Part shown: piece by piece, positions 11,312 through 23,487 of the stretch | How positions within the stretch are numbered: the stretch's first letter is position 1 | Layout of the letters: the number at the start of each line of letters is the position of its first letter | The notes under the pieces: generated by a model | Databases searched by the model: none | Told to the model about the DNA's origin: nothing | Seen by the model: the letters and a program-made list of their open reading frames with translations, nothing else | NCBI GenBank assembly: GCA_033239005.1 | Contig: BSQZ01000078.1 | Location: 2,022,042-2,086,041 of the forward strand | DNA: 64,000 nucleotides | Source: Lamellibrachia satsuma | Taxonomy: Eukaryota; Annelida; Polychaeta; Sabellida; Siboglinidae | Direction of reading: 5' to 3' | Position numbers and translations under genes: made by a program

Positions 11312-11445
11312 TATTACACATGTATGGTAATATATACAGATATTCTTATTACACTTCTTGAGGGCGTATTACACATGTATGGTAATATATACAGGCCCTG
11401 TACAGATATTCTTATTACACTTCTAGAGGGCGTATTATACATGGA
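11312..11445. repeat. Two-copy direct repeat (about 55-66 bp)
   Basis: The block GTATTACACATGTATGGTAA through ATTACACTTCT(T/A)GAGGGC occurs twice. The second copy has a 12-bp internal insertion (AGGCCCTGTACA), and a third partial start follows. Intronic. Confidence 0.85.
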
Positions 11446-11732
11446 AAATGATTGTATTTACATATTATTTATATATCACTGACTAAAAATTAGATTCTGT
11501 CTTAGTAAATATAAACAGACAGTGCAAATATTGGATGCAACCAGCCTGGGAGTCTGTCCACAGTGACCCTGCCTGTGTCATCTGTCCAGTCACTGATTAG
11601 CTGGCTGGACATTAATTAGAGGCTGTGGCCACTGGTCACACAGGCTGTGCTCCTGACTGTTCAGAGCAGACTCAGGTAAACATACTGCAATTAGACCCAG
11701 CAGTCAGTCAGGCCAAGCCAAGGTCAAACTCA

Positions 11733-12104
11733 CATGCCAGGCTTGGCTGGCAGTCAGTCTGCCTGGCTGTCAGCCTGTCAGTTTGTTTGTCTAGCGGTCA
11801 GTCTGTTGGTCTGTTTATCTGGTGGTCAGTCTGTCTGTTTGTCTGAAGGTCAGTCTGTTTGTCTGGCAGTTGGTCTATCTGTCTGGCAGACTGTCAGTCT
11901 AGTGGTCAGTCTATTCAGCAGTTTGTCTGGCAGTCTGTCTGGCGGTCAGTCTGTCTAGCAATATCTGTAAGTCTGCCTGGAGGTCAGCCTGGCGTTCTGC
12001 CTGGTGGTCAGCCTGGTGGTCAGTCTGACAGTCAGTCTGTCTGACTGTCTGGCAGTCAGTCTGTCTGTCTGACAGTCTGGAGGTCAACCTGTCTGGCGGT
12101 CAGG
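11733..12104. repeat. GTCTG/GGCAGTCA-type low-complexity array, left part
   Basis: Degenerate short units such as GTCTGTCTGGCGGTCA cover the interval. The same array resumes at 13006, so it has been split by an insertion at 12105-13005. The amino-acid runs (SVCLSGGQ-type) are artefacts of the repeat. Confidence 0.9.
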
Positions 12105-13005
12105 GCTGGGGTGAATTAAAAAATTAATTTGAATTATTCAATTCAATTCCTGAATTTGAATTGAAAGATTTTCACCAAGCAGAATTTTAATTTGAAAGAT
12201 TTACACCAAGTGGAATTTGAAAGATTTTGAGCAAGTTGGAATTGGAACTGAAAGAAAATGAATTGAACCTCATTTTCTTGTGCTGGTGCGAGCTGGTTTA
12301 TTTCCAATGTGGTCCTCAATCCAACCATAGATGTGCATATGAACTCAACGTCTTTGTAGCAGCTAAACATACATTTGTACACCATTTGAAGATCTGAGGT
12401 GAGAAATTTTAACAAAGGGTCTGAGTAGCAAAGTTACCATGTGGCAATTGGAAAAAAGAACTCAGAAGTTCTGCTCAAATCAAACTATGGTGGGGTATGA
12501 TGAGCGTACTATGAATTCAATACAGGTTGCAGCTCCTGCTCTAAGATAACATTTCTTGTCTGCCTGCAGATATCTGAAACCATGCCCTTTGTGTGTGCTA
12601 GGAATGTGTGACGCCATAGCCACCCCAATGGGGCATCCCAACAATTAAGTAATTGGCTTGCTACTACTGCATTGTTTCATTGAGCAGGTATTTCTGAAAC
12701 CTTTTCATGTTGTTTAAATAATGGATCAGCTATTGTCTGTAAATTTTTTACAATTACTAACAGTTGGAATAACATGCAAACAAACCTGATATTTTGTAAG
12801 TTTGCAGCAATAGTTATAATAGAAAAGTACTAGATTATTATCTATTACTTTAGGATCTATTACTATTACTTTTGTAAAAAGTTCCTCTATTACTATTACA
12901 GAAAAAACATCTATTACAATTACATATTACTATTATCTCATTCATTTGCATTGAAAAAACTCCCATAGAATTAATTCGAAATTGGAACTGAATTGGAATT
13001 GAATT
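12105..13005. mobile_element. Insertion splitting the GTCT array, possible non-autonomous hAT-like element
   Basis: The left end reads CAGGGCTGGGGTGAATTAAA, similar to hAT terminal sequences. It is flanked by CTGGCGGT at 12097-12104, and the same 8-mer follows the right end at 13006-13013. An 8-bp duplication is the hAT hallmark. Both ends hold related AATT-rich sequence in inverse orientation (GAATTCAATTCC-like). Against this, the right end lacks the complementary CCCTG, and CTGGCGGT-like words are common in the array itself. No transposase is present. Confidence 0.35.
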
Positions 13006-13300
13006 CTGGCGGTCAGTCTGTCCGGCAGTCAGTCTGTCTGTCTGGCGATCACTCTGTCTGTCTGTCAGGCAGTCAGTCAGTCCATCCGTCTGCCCGTCTG
13101 GCGTTAAGTCTGTCTGTCTGCCTGCCTGTCTCTGCTTGTCTGTCTGCCTGTTTGGCAATCGGTCAGTCTAGCGGTCAGTATGTCTGGGGGTCTGTCTGGC
13201 ATCTGTCTGTCTGTCTGTCTGTCTGTAGGCCTGTCAGGCTACTTGACTGTCTGTCTGTTTGCCTGTTTGTCTGCTTACCTGGCTGTACGCCTGTCTGCCT
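13006..13300. repeat. GTCTG/GGCAGTCA-type low-complexity array, right part
   Basis: This is the continuation of the array at 11733-12104, with the same GTCTGTCTGGCGGTCA-type words and GTCT runs. Confidence 0.9.
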
Positions 13301-14698
13301 GGTTTCTTAGTAGGTAAACTCACATAATTAAATACAAAATGTATTGATTCTTTTAACCAGGTAAACATAACTAAACAAATAAAGAAATAATACACTGTGT
13401 ATGTGTATGGAGGATTTCATGTTTGAAAAACCAGGCAAGAGATAAATCGCTGATTAGTTTTATTTTATCATATGGTGGCGCCACCATTCGATTCTGTTTA
13501 AATAGTTGGTCCACAGCTTATACCAAATGCATGTGACCATATTGGACCCACCAAGTGTTCGATATCACAGCCTAATGCCCATTTCACACAGACTAACAAC
13601 TGGATGCTGGCGCCTTTAATATTGTCACCATACATGATAAGTCTAACTAATAAACTCAAGCTAATTTACAAGATATGACCTTCTTTTGAATAAACGTGTA
13701 CATTTTGCCACCGGGAGGGAGTCACACTAAGCGATACTAGTAATTAGAAAGATTGATAAATCACTTTTTTTTAACGAATAGCGCACAGCTAGAATCAGAT
13801 GCAACTAAACCTTAGCAAAGGATTCCATTGTTTAAAACGATGCAGATTGGACAATATTACATTTTATGTTTGTTATATTACACGAGTATGATGTACATCC
13901 AGAAAGACACCAAACTCTTAAATGTAATGAAAGAGATGTTTGCACAACTCCGCATTGTTACAACTGAACTGAAGTAACAACGACCCCCCCATGGCTGCCT
14001 GCAATGGGAACATATATAACAAACTCAATCGAGTTGTCATGCATAAATTGGACCTGCTGATTCGACATCATTGTGTTGCAAATCCATGCTTAACGTGCAT
14101 AAATCTAATGTCAGGGGATATGAATAGACTTGGAATAATACACAGCATTGGAATGAGGCAAGTCTCATAGCATCTGGCATCAGATTACTCCCACACAACT
14201 GACCGAGTTCAGACATAGGTTGGTTCAGTCGGGTAACCATAGTCCTCTCAGCTCAATGTCCTCGCTCTTGGACAATCTACAGATTCCACATCACTTGATT
14301 TTCACTTTTACTTCGTTGGAAGATGACCTGCCCATGCCACTGTGTAGTGTTCCAACTATCCTCAATGAGCAGTGAACAGAATGATTCCTAAGATTCTCTT
14401 GACATTTTTCAATATTTTCTGTGTAAATTTTGTGAGTAATTTCCATAGAATGAAAGTTAGGATTTCAGGTTTGCCTGTTGCTGTCAGACAGCCTCAGTTC
14501 TATGTGGGACAGACTTGGAGTCTGTTCCACACAGGACTGACAGACTATTCTGTTTGATTTAGGCAGCTTGACTGACTATTTTATTTCTAAAGGTAGCCTG
14601 ACAGATTATTTCATTTACAGAAAAAATCAATGAAAAATTTCAAGAGAATTCTTTGAGATTTGACACAACAAAACAACGAAACACAGCGGTGTACTCAC
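13301..14698. other. SIPA1L intron 1, distal part next to the first coding exon
   Basis: No exon or element is recognised. It contains the perfect palindrome TGGTGGCGCCACCA at 13476-13489. The first coding exon's donor is at its right edge. Confidence 0.5.
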
Positions 14699-16343
14699 CA
14701 AATCCATGGAAGAAAGTCCTGTAATACGCTGCACCATGGTCGACATGCTCCACAACGAGTCCTTGATGATTGACAACCGCTGGATTGAACATTCCCTGTG
14801 CACTCTGGGACGTGTCAAGGATGGTGACACCGTTACACATGGCTGGCCGAAGCACAGACTCCATGCTGCGTTCCCTGTCGCCTAGCAACTGCCGGGAGCG
14901 TTTCTGCGCTGTTACACGGTTCAGACAGATCATGTGCTCCTCCTCGCCTCCGATCTCATTGCGAAAAAATGCGCAGCTGAGAAGGAGCTCATTGCTCTTC
15001 CCGTCGCCGGTGTCAGTGTCATCCGACAGCACATCATCGGTGTCACGCATGCCAGAAGCCGCCGACGCGCCCGTCGTCGTATTCCTGCGCGTCATCTCAA
15101 TGTTAGTCCGACGTTTGATGACCTCGCCGAGCACAACACCAATGCTCTGGCAATCGTAGTGCACGAACGCCTTCCGTTTCTGTCGTTCCTCCATGCGGCC
15201 TTCGTCCAGGGAATTATCTGACATCGATTTATTCCCGGACTCAGTGTCGCTTCGAGTGCCCCGGATTTTCCTCAGAATCCCGCTGCTGGCTTCTGCCACC
15301 ATTGTCTTCGCTCGCGGCTTACGTTCTTTACCCTTCGGCTGCATCTTTGCGCCCATCTTTGGACTCGTGGACGGATCGACTGCAGCGTCAGCCACAGCGA
15401 CCGCAGTTCCATTCATCGCTTGTTTTGACTGCGGATATGACGCACGGTTCTGGAACTGCGCTGCAGTGGAGTTGGTGTTCTTGTTCAGATCAAGACGTCC
15501 TCGTAGCAGCTCGTTGATCTGTGGCGGCGCAACTGCCCGCTGGTCAACGTTCTCATTATGATAGTCCTGCAACATGGCAAAGAAACTCTCACCGCTGTTA
15601 CTCATCATGTCCAACGAGTTTGCACTGCCGTAGTCGCGTCGGAGCATACTAGTCGACACTGAAGCATCCTCTGGCATGAATTCCTGTAGGTTGTGTTCCA
15701 ACTCGAGGCTGCTGTTGCTGCGGTGAAGTACCCGTCGCTCGGAACGCGTCGCACGCTGTCCCAACCCGAATCCTCTATCGCCGCCTCGTTTCCGTCGACC
15801 CGGCGACCCTGAGTTTTGTGACTGCTGCTGCCCCCTGGCTGACCTGCCACCAGAATTGTTCGACTGCTGTGACCCAAATTCGGACGGAGCTGTAAATGTC
15901 CTGTGACCCAAATTTGCCGAGCCACGGGTTCGAAACTTCTCGTTGTATGAATTTCTCAAGTCTATGAATCCAGCACGCAACTTCTGCTTGTAATACGTAT
16001 CGGAGGACGCCAGAGTGACCCCAGCTCTGAGGGCATCTGTCTCACTGGCATTGCTCACGTCCAGTGGCTGTTTAACAGCAGTGCTGCCACCTGGATGACT
16101 GTTCATCTGGTAGGTGTCGCCACCGGCCGCCATCTCAGTACCGCTCCCGCTACTAAAGCTACCGGTGCGAACCTTCTTGTGGTAATACTCAGCAGCCTGC
16201 ATCGCTCGCTGCCGCACCACCTCGACAGCAGGTGTCGCCACTGGTGCTGCACCGCTGTGACTCTCGCTACTTCTCTCCGACAGCGGATTCACTCGCGCAA
16301 AGTGATTCTCGGCGGCCATCTTGACGGAATCGCGATAATACAT
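14699..16343 (-). CDS. SIPA1L: SIPA1L-like RapGAP, first coding exon (N-terminal region and start of RapGAP domain)
   Basis: The exon encodes 548 codons plus one base and ends at a GTGAGT donor (14693-14698). The product is a SIPA1/SIPA1L-family Rap GTPase activator, which in vertebrates switches off Rap at synapses and cell junctions. Family landmarks are GESFFAMLQDY (about 251-261), HYDCQS (396-401), RRNTTTGASAA (419-429), FFRNEIGGEEEH (459-470) and VEHVDHGAAYY (531-541). The stretch from about 20 to 390 is low-complexity and rich in Ser, Gly, Gln and Arg, as in the family. The ATG is supported by an in-frame TAA 15 bases upstream and a G at -3. It is much more GC-rich than its flanks, as expected of real coding sequence. 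Family assignment is firm; which vertebrate paralogue it corresponds to cannot be said. Confidence 0.93.
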
Positions 16344-19300
16344 CGCTGCGTGTTATTCCATACGTTGAGCCCCATCCGACGAAACATTTGATAGTCATTG
16401 TACCGATCCAGACACGAAAGTCCAGGGATTCACCTCTGGATCCTACTGACACAACTGCCCATAAATGTTGCAGCTACACAGTCAAGATATAGACTGGACG
16501 GCTGGTATTTTGCTCTGTGTATATAACCTACACATCCTTCACTCAGCAGTATAACATCTCATATTAATTGGAGTCGGTTTTTAACCATTCTATCACAGTG
16601 TACTGCTAGACTTATCTCCGCACTGGAGCTTTCATTTCTGTCGGCTGATGAATACCGAAATTGCCTCCTTCGCTGCACAATTATGGTAACACAACACTGC
16701 AGTCACATCAATATTACGCGGACCCCATTCACACCTGAAACATAGAACTGGAGATTAATCAAGGCTACTCCAACGAAATTATCACTCTTCCATAAATCTT
16801 TGTCTAAATAATAAACAGAAAGATATGCAAATTCATGCCATAATAATGATATAATTTTAAGTAACTCTACATGTCATAAAAAGTCCTGTAGTGTGCAGCA
16901 GGATGAAATGACTAGGTAACAAGAGAACAAATGTTGGGACATTTCTCATGGAAACCTGCTGCCACCATATTTCATAAATACTGACAATCCTGTACTTTAT
17001 ATCCAGCTGTTGCAAGTTGTGTTACAACCTGATGGTAACATGACTCAAGAAACCACACTGATATCCAAGAATGTCTGCCGTCTATTTCACTGTGCTAATG
17101 AGCCCAAAATCTGCATTCATCATTCAAATAATCGAATGTTTTAAAACTGTGCTTCCCAATTTTTTCATGATAAACTATACTATAAAACGTCACCATGTTC
17201 TATCAGGGTTGGTCCCGTCCTGTTCCATCCTAGTATACACATTATTATGACATAATTATTGTCTGCATCGCCAAGAACATAACATCACGAAAACATCTTC
17301 ACATTGCATTACTATCTTTTTAACAAACATGGCTTGCTGGTGGAATTCATGCTATATGAGCACAAAAAAGATCTTAGTGAAACATGCACATGAGTTAAGA
17401 CAGGAAGTGGCTTTATTAAAATCATCACCATTAACACAATGTTTTTAAAGTCTCTCAAACCTAGCCTGGTGGACAGCTATTATTCAAAAAATAAAAAAGG
17501 ACAGAAGATAGCATAAGATGAGAGAAGAGAAGCTGTATTGGATATGCTAGTGATGACACAGCTAATACTAGAGCCAGACACAGCTATGTGTCCTCACTGA
17601 CTTATTACTCATAACAACAGCAATACATTCCTAGCGATAAATCAGGATTATTGGATATGCCACACCAATAGGCTTTCCTCCTTCATATTCGGGTTTTATT
17701 TTTGACGTTCAGTAACCACATTCTGTTCCTTTTTCATTGCTGTAGACACAATTCGATATGAAACAAACAAAGATTCCCCGAATGAAAGCGCAAACGTAAC
17801 AGCCACATTAGAAGATACTGAAAACTGTGGAAGTTAGGACTGCAAGGCATCAATTACTTTATGAGGAGAATCTTCTTAGTCACATAACTCACATAAGACA
17901 ACGTTCTATTATGTTACATCCATATTACCTTACTGATTAGTGGTTATAGAGTCTTTACAATTACTGTAGCTATTTTCTTTTTTACTACGAAACATGTCAT
18001 AATTATATTAATCCAAAAAATATCACAATACTAAATGTAATAAAAATACACATTTACTGTTTCTACATTAGACCCCCAAATATGTACATGTTAAACAAAT
18101 TATATGACTATTTGTTTATTATGCCTGCACGATTTTGGAGACTATCCCTAAAATGATCTAAATAACACTGTTTCCAATATAAAGATCACTTATGAGACTT
18201 TGATATGCTAATACAACATGGATAACATTTCCAGTGAAAACAAACATGTCTGTCTACATGACACTGCAAAGCAACCTCGTCATTTCCGCAATAATGTTTT
18301 TCAAGTTTGCGGAAATTACAATATCTGGAAACAATATTGCAGCTAGGAATGTAATTTCTCTACAAGTCAGTGTTGACAACCTTTCATTGACACACTGATA
18401 CAATCTGTCTACCTACTAGACAGGTGCACACAGACTGGGGCTAGGGTTTGGGATGAGGAAAGGATATTGAACATAACCCACCTCCATCTGCACCAGGTCC
18501 TTCCTGGCAGAATTTGACACCCTCATCACATCACTCATTAGTTAACAGAAACAAGACCTCCCCCTTGCTGTTATCAACACTAATTACCTGCACAGGCATC
18601 CAGGGAAGGAACAACATGTTGTGGATCTACTAGGATTTACCCTAAAGACTTACAGAATTCAGAAGATTTCCTTTCCATCTGGAAGTCATTCCGTGTCAGA
18701 CAAGGAAACAATTTGACATTCCAGGCTGCAAACCATGGTTATTCAACAATACTTGTACAGCGCTGTATTGCTCATAATGAAACTATTCGTTGCACTGCCT
18801 GTAATTAAAACTATATGAAACAGAAACAGCATTGCCATTCATCCACCATTATCTACATAACGAGAACTAATCAAGTGTGGATTGCAACATATCAGTTTTG
18901 CAATGTATGCCTTTTGTGATTTACATTATGTCATATATTTTTTTCTTGGCAAAGTTCCTTTTAATTTAACTTATTAATAATATTTTATTTAGTTAATTGT
19001 TAACGGCTTTATCGAGTAATGTTTATTTATAATTTTTAAGTACAAAATCGTTTCATTTGTTTTCCCTTTAAATATATTTTCCAAGTTTCAACACAGTTTT
19101 ATATGTATTTTCTGAGTAAATTTTTTATTTTAGGCGTTTTATGTAAAGCTCATTGAACTTTCAATGACATTGCACTATATTAAAATACATTTATTATTAC
19201 TTATTATTACGCACTTACTATTACTTTAAGGTGCTGTTCTTTATTGATAAAGTGGTGTGGTGTTTTTTTTATTTTATTAATATAGTTCTTGGCAATATAC

Positions 19301-20074
19301 ACTCACTGACTGGGCACGTACAAAGGAGATGATGGCCCTAGGCAGGATGCACCAATATTTCTAAACCAGTCACTGGACAATGTATTGAGTGTGTCAGGTT
19401 AAGGGCGTTTGTCTTAAAAAATAACTAAGGTTTTTCACATTTAACCAATGTTTAATAACTGCGAGTTTAAAAAAAAATCATAGGACAAGTTTACGAGTCT
19501 GCCACCAAAGAAACACAACAAATCCCACTAAAACTGGGAAATCTTATTGTGGTCTGAACCCACACGGCCTAGAATGTTATCGGAATTATCGTTGTAAGTG
19601 GACATATCACATCCTGGAGAATGCAGTTTCCCAGTAGGTCCGAGAGAAGTGTGTGGCAGGCAGGGAAGTGTGGCCAGGTGCCAAGACACAGCCTCTGACA
19701 GGATGTAGGATGCCACTAGGCTGCACTTTGTACTTGTATACACAGCACATGAATCCTGCACTTCCTGAGAGCAGGTGTCCATAGTCAACATTGATTCTAC
19801 TCAACATGTAGTCAATGCCAAGCCCAAAATGCCATGTATTCTATCAGTTCAAGTTCTGCAAATGTGGCTTTTAACTTGACGTTTATCTTCAAATATGATA
19901 ACTGAGTGGCAAGAATTATGGTGAAAATATCTTAATCAAGTATTACCTGCATGGTGCAGAGGAGGACTGACCCACCTTTAGCCTGGTTAACAACACTTCA
20001 GGTTGTGAAGGGTTAAATAAATACCATGTGGTATTAGACATTCAGCTATGTTTAATAATTATCAAGTTTACACA
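16344..20074. other. 5' flank or untranslated region of SIPA1L and non-coding sequence
   Basis: The stretch directly upstream of the ATG may hold the 5' UTR. A minus-strand TATA-like GGTTATATACAC lies near 16515-16530, but I cannot place a transcription start. From 16.8 to 20.07 kb I see no exon, element or array. Open frames such as that near 19.6 kb look random. Confidence 0.45.
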
Positions 20075-20270
20075 CAAACACTGCCAACACTGGTCAAACA
20101 CTGCTAACACTAGACAAACACTGCCAACACTGGTCAAACACTGCCAACACTGGTCAAACACTGCCAACACTGGTCAAACTCTGCCAACACTGGTCAAACA
20201 CTGCCAACACTGGTCAAACACTCCCAACACTGGTCAAACACTCCCAACACTGGTCAAACACTCCCAACAT
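20075..20270. repeat. 20-bp minisatellite, about 10 units
   Basis: The unit is CTGCCAACACTGGTCAAACA with a few substitutions (CTGCTAACACTAGACAAACA, CTCCCAACAC). Confidence 0.95.
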
Positions 20271-20318
20271 AGCCAGCTATTGAATGAAGACATTTGATTA
20301 AGAAAACTCACAAGCAGC

Positions 20319-20432
20319 AAGTTTTTGTGACTGACCACTAAAGTCTTTGTGACTGACCACTAAAGTTTTTGTGACTGACCACTAAAGTCTTTGTGACTGA
20401 CCACTAAAGTTTTTGTGACTGACCACTAAAGC
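20319..20432. repeat. 22-bp minisatellite, 5 units
   Basis: The unit is AAGTCTTTGTGACTGACCAC plus TA. A T/C variant at the AAGT(T/C)TT position alternates from unit to unit, which suggests a two-unit amplification step. Confidence 0.93.
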
Positions 20433-21051
20433 CTTTGCAAACAGTTGTTTGTGAGAAACCCATTTGTGTGAAACTACGTTTGTGGAAAACTGTGTCAAAT
20501 CTAAGCCACTTTTTGCAGCATTGATTAAAATAGATCTTCCTAAAGAATGCTAGCATGATGGAAGCTTATATGAGTTTAACAAAAAACTACGAAACAACTG
20601 CTTAACTAGGTATGTCAACACAATGGAGCCACTTTCAGTTCCTGTACACCAGTCTGTCTGATGTTACATATTTTCAAAGTTCATCAATCACGGTGGACCT
20701 TATTACTAATTATACTCACGCTACACCTACCGATGACACCATCGGCTCACCTGTCTTCCTTTGAAGTTACACAGATTATGTACCTAATGACAGTCATGTT
20801 CCCAGGTGTATAACAAAACACTCAAATAGTGTTGTGTTTTGTGACATGACACTGCCTGTGTACACCAGTGGTCTGCGCTGAAGATATGGGGTGTCAATCA
20901 ATAGTTTCACTATATGTCCACAACAGAACTGTCCAACCTGCCATTGAGTATTCAAAGAATGCTAAGTTCATGTCAAGTTGTTCACAGGAAGTAGTGTTCT
21001 GTAATTATATGTTACTCTGCTTGAGGTCAAATAGACCTAGGCAAGATCTTG

Positions 21052-21088
<37 letters not shown>

Positions 21089-22252
21089 CATGCGTGCGTG
21101 CGTGCATGCGTGTGTGTGAGTGTGCATGCGTGCGTCTGTGTGTGCATGCACGTATGATAGTGTTCATGTGGATGCACGCATGAATGTGACTGTGTGCATG
21201 TCAGTATGTGTGCATGTGTGATATGTGCATATTTACATACCCTTTTATCAAGTGATGAATGATTGCTTTTCCAGGTTAGAATCACCCCACCTGTCTGGTC
21301 AATTAAGTCAGCACAAAACCTATCTAACAGCTTCTTGCACTGGGAAACTTGCAAAGAAACTTGATTAAAACATGGTGGTGGTGTCTTAGATGAGATTCAC
21401 CATAATCCAGCAGGATAATCATGCCTGACATGCAGATATGGACAGCTGGTATCTTCACCAACTTGAAAGGCCTCAATTAATCAGGCCAGCAGTAGACAAT
21501 TTCAGCCCCAGTGGGTGAATTGGAACAGTTATTGGGGATTTTCCAAGGAGTAACAGTGAGATATTTTAGTTCCTAGGAAATCTTACCTCAGTAACAAAGA
21601 TTCTACAAAACTTAAAACTCTCCTCAATTCATTTACTCCTTCGCGAATAACATTTGTTGATGTTCAAATCTGTAGTGTGTAAACTGTTTAAATGATATGC
21701 ATGGTTGGTTTAACAAGAGTCTGTACTTTTATTAAGATCATCAAAAGAACTGACCTGATCATTAGGTCTAGTAACATAAAAAAATAAGAATAGCATTATT
21801 TTATATAGTCGATAAACTGGATCGTTTGATATGTTCAAAACATTTTTATCATATTTTAATTAAAAGGCAATCGTAATTAAAAACCTATGACTACTCTGTA
21901 GTGGAAATTATTTTATGCAAACATTGTAACAACACCCAGAACAGTTATTTGAATAGGGCATTATAAAAGAATTATTTGATTAAAGTTGCCCTTTCGGTTC
22001 AGTATACGTAACTGAAAGAGAAAACGTATTCAGCGAACTGAATGGAAAGCGTTCATAACCGTTTTACTACCAACCAATATGACAGTACTGTGTGCACTGC
22101 TCTTAAATCTAGTATGACACAATGATTAAAATGATCAATCTTTCCCGTGCAGTGAGGCAATGTCAACAAAATTGCTGGGACAAGCGTTTTTAATCTATGA
22201 CTGCTTTGAGGTATTATCAAAACCGACAGCCACACGATTTCACCCCTGTTGG
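20433..22252. other. Non-coding region with a GT/GCGT microsatellite
   Basis: A (GT)n tract grading into GCGTGCATGC-type repeats covers about 21052-21235. No gene or element is recognised in the rest. Confidence 0.6.
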
Positions 22253-22253
22253 C

Positions 22254-22482
22254 CTAACCGCTATATCAGCGTGTCAGTAAGCTAACCGCTATATCAGCGT
22301 GTCAGTAAGCTAACCGCTATATCAGCGTGTCAGTAAGCTAACCGCTATATCAGCGTGTCAGTAAGCTAACCGCTATATCAGCGTGTCAGTAAGCTAACCG
22401 CTATATCAGCGTGTCAGTAAGCTAACCGCTATATCAGCGTGTCAGTAAGCTAACCGCTATATCAGCGTGTCAGTAAGCTAAC
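22254..22482. repeat. 28-bp minisatellite, 8 units
   Basis: Units are CTAACCGCTATATCAGCGTG followed by TCAGTAAG, with essentially no differences between copies. Such perfect identity indicates very recent expansion or homogenisation. Confidence 0.96.
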
Positions 22483-22953
22483 TGTAGTGACAGGAGAAAA
22501 ACAAAATAGGCAAAGGATATTTATAAAAATAATGAAGAATTCGCACATCACATATAGAAGTAACCATGTAACCCTGTAACCATGTAACCATGCTACAGCT
22601 TTTATGAAAATCTAAACTTTTCTTTCAAAATCTGCAACTGCTGACAACAGACTGAATCGATGGAAATTTAAAGCAACAGTCTGATCATTTATCGTAAAAT
22701 CGTGTTATGTAGTAAAAAGTATATATATTCTATATAAACTATATCTTGACTGCACAAATGTGTTTTAATGAATGATGTTTAGTAAAAATGGCATACCATG
22801 TAAAGCAATACTTCTATAATATTATGTTCAAAGATACCAATGACATGATCAAACAAGCAGAACTTTTGCTCCATCTGGCGGAAAATGCTTCCAAATCAAC
22901 CCGTCTGCTAAGCATAGTCTCCACACAGTACATGGGAGTCAAACTGAGAAAGT

Positions 22954-23205
22954 GCTCTTCCTCCTTGTTCCCTGCTGTACAGGAGTGAGGTTCAGGTAAA
23001 GTATTATTGAGCCACTCTTTCTGTTCTTTCTTTCCATAGTTTTCTATCGGCCGCTCCCTCTCTCCATCTTTCATCCTCCCCCTCTCTCCATCTTTCATTC
23101 TTCCCCAATCTTCTCATGTCCCTCCTCAATCAGTCCTCCCATCTCAGCTGTGGCCTTCCCCTTTTCCTGTGTCCTTGATGTTTTTCCACCTCTGCTCTCT
23201 TTGCT
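22954..23205. mobile_element. 252-bp insertion with 17-bp target-site duplication inside the dead LINE
   Basis: The 17-mer AGTCAAACTGAGAAAGT occurs at 22937-22953 and exactly again at 23206-23222, bracketing pyrimidine-rich sequence that interrupts LINE coding similarity. A perfect duplication of that length is typical of target-primed insertion by LINE machinery. The inserted sequence has no poly(A) and no coding similarity I recognise. Confidence 0.6.
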
Positions 23206-23390
23206 AGTCAAACTGAGAAAGTAGAGGATTTTAAATGTCTTGGATCCTACACAAACTCACATATGATGTCCAATGAAGAAAAGCCCATGTGTGGGCGGCA
23301 GTTCATGCACTTGAGAAAGTTTGGAGAGGGCCCATCTGCTGAATATCTTCATGACGACTGTCAAACTGATCCTGATTCATGAATGTGATT

Positions 23391-23487
23391 CATGGACTAT
23401 AATGTATATTCATGCACTATAATGTATATTCATGGACTATAATGTATATTCATGGACTATAATGTATATTCATGGACTATAATGTAC
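23391..23487. repeat. 20-bp minisatellite, about 5 units, within the LINE fragment
   Basis: Units are CATGGACTATAATGTATATT (one CATGCACT variant). The first unit coincides with the LINE codons for SWTI, so the array grew out of the LINE sequence itself. A short (TGTC)n tract follows at 23516-23540. Confidence 0.92.

Noticed and set aside
22254..22482. CRISPR-like regular repeats
   Set aside because: The 28-bp units are contiguous without unique spacers, and the genome is eukaryotic.
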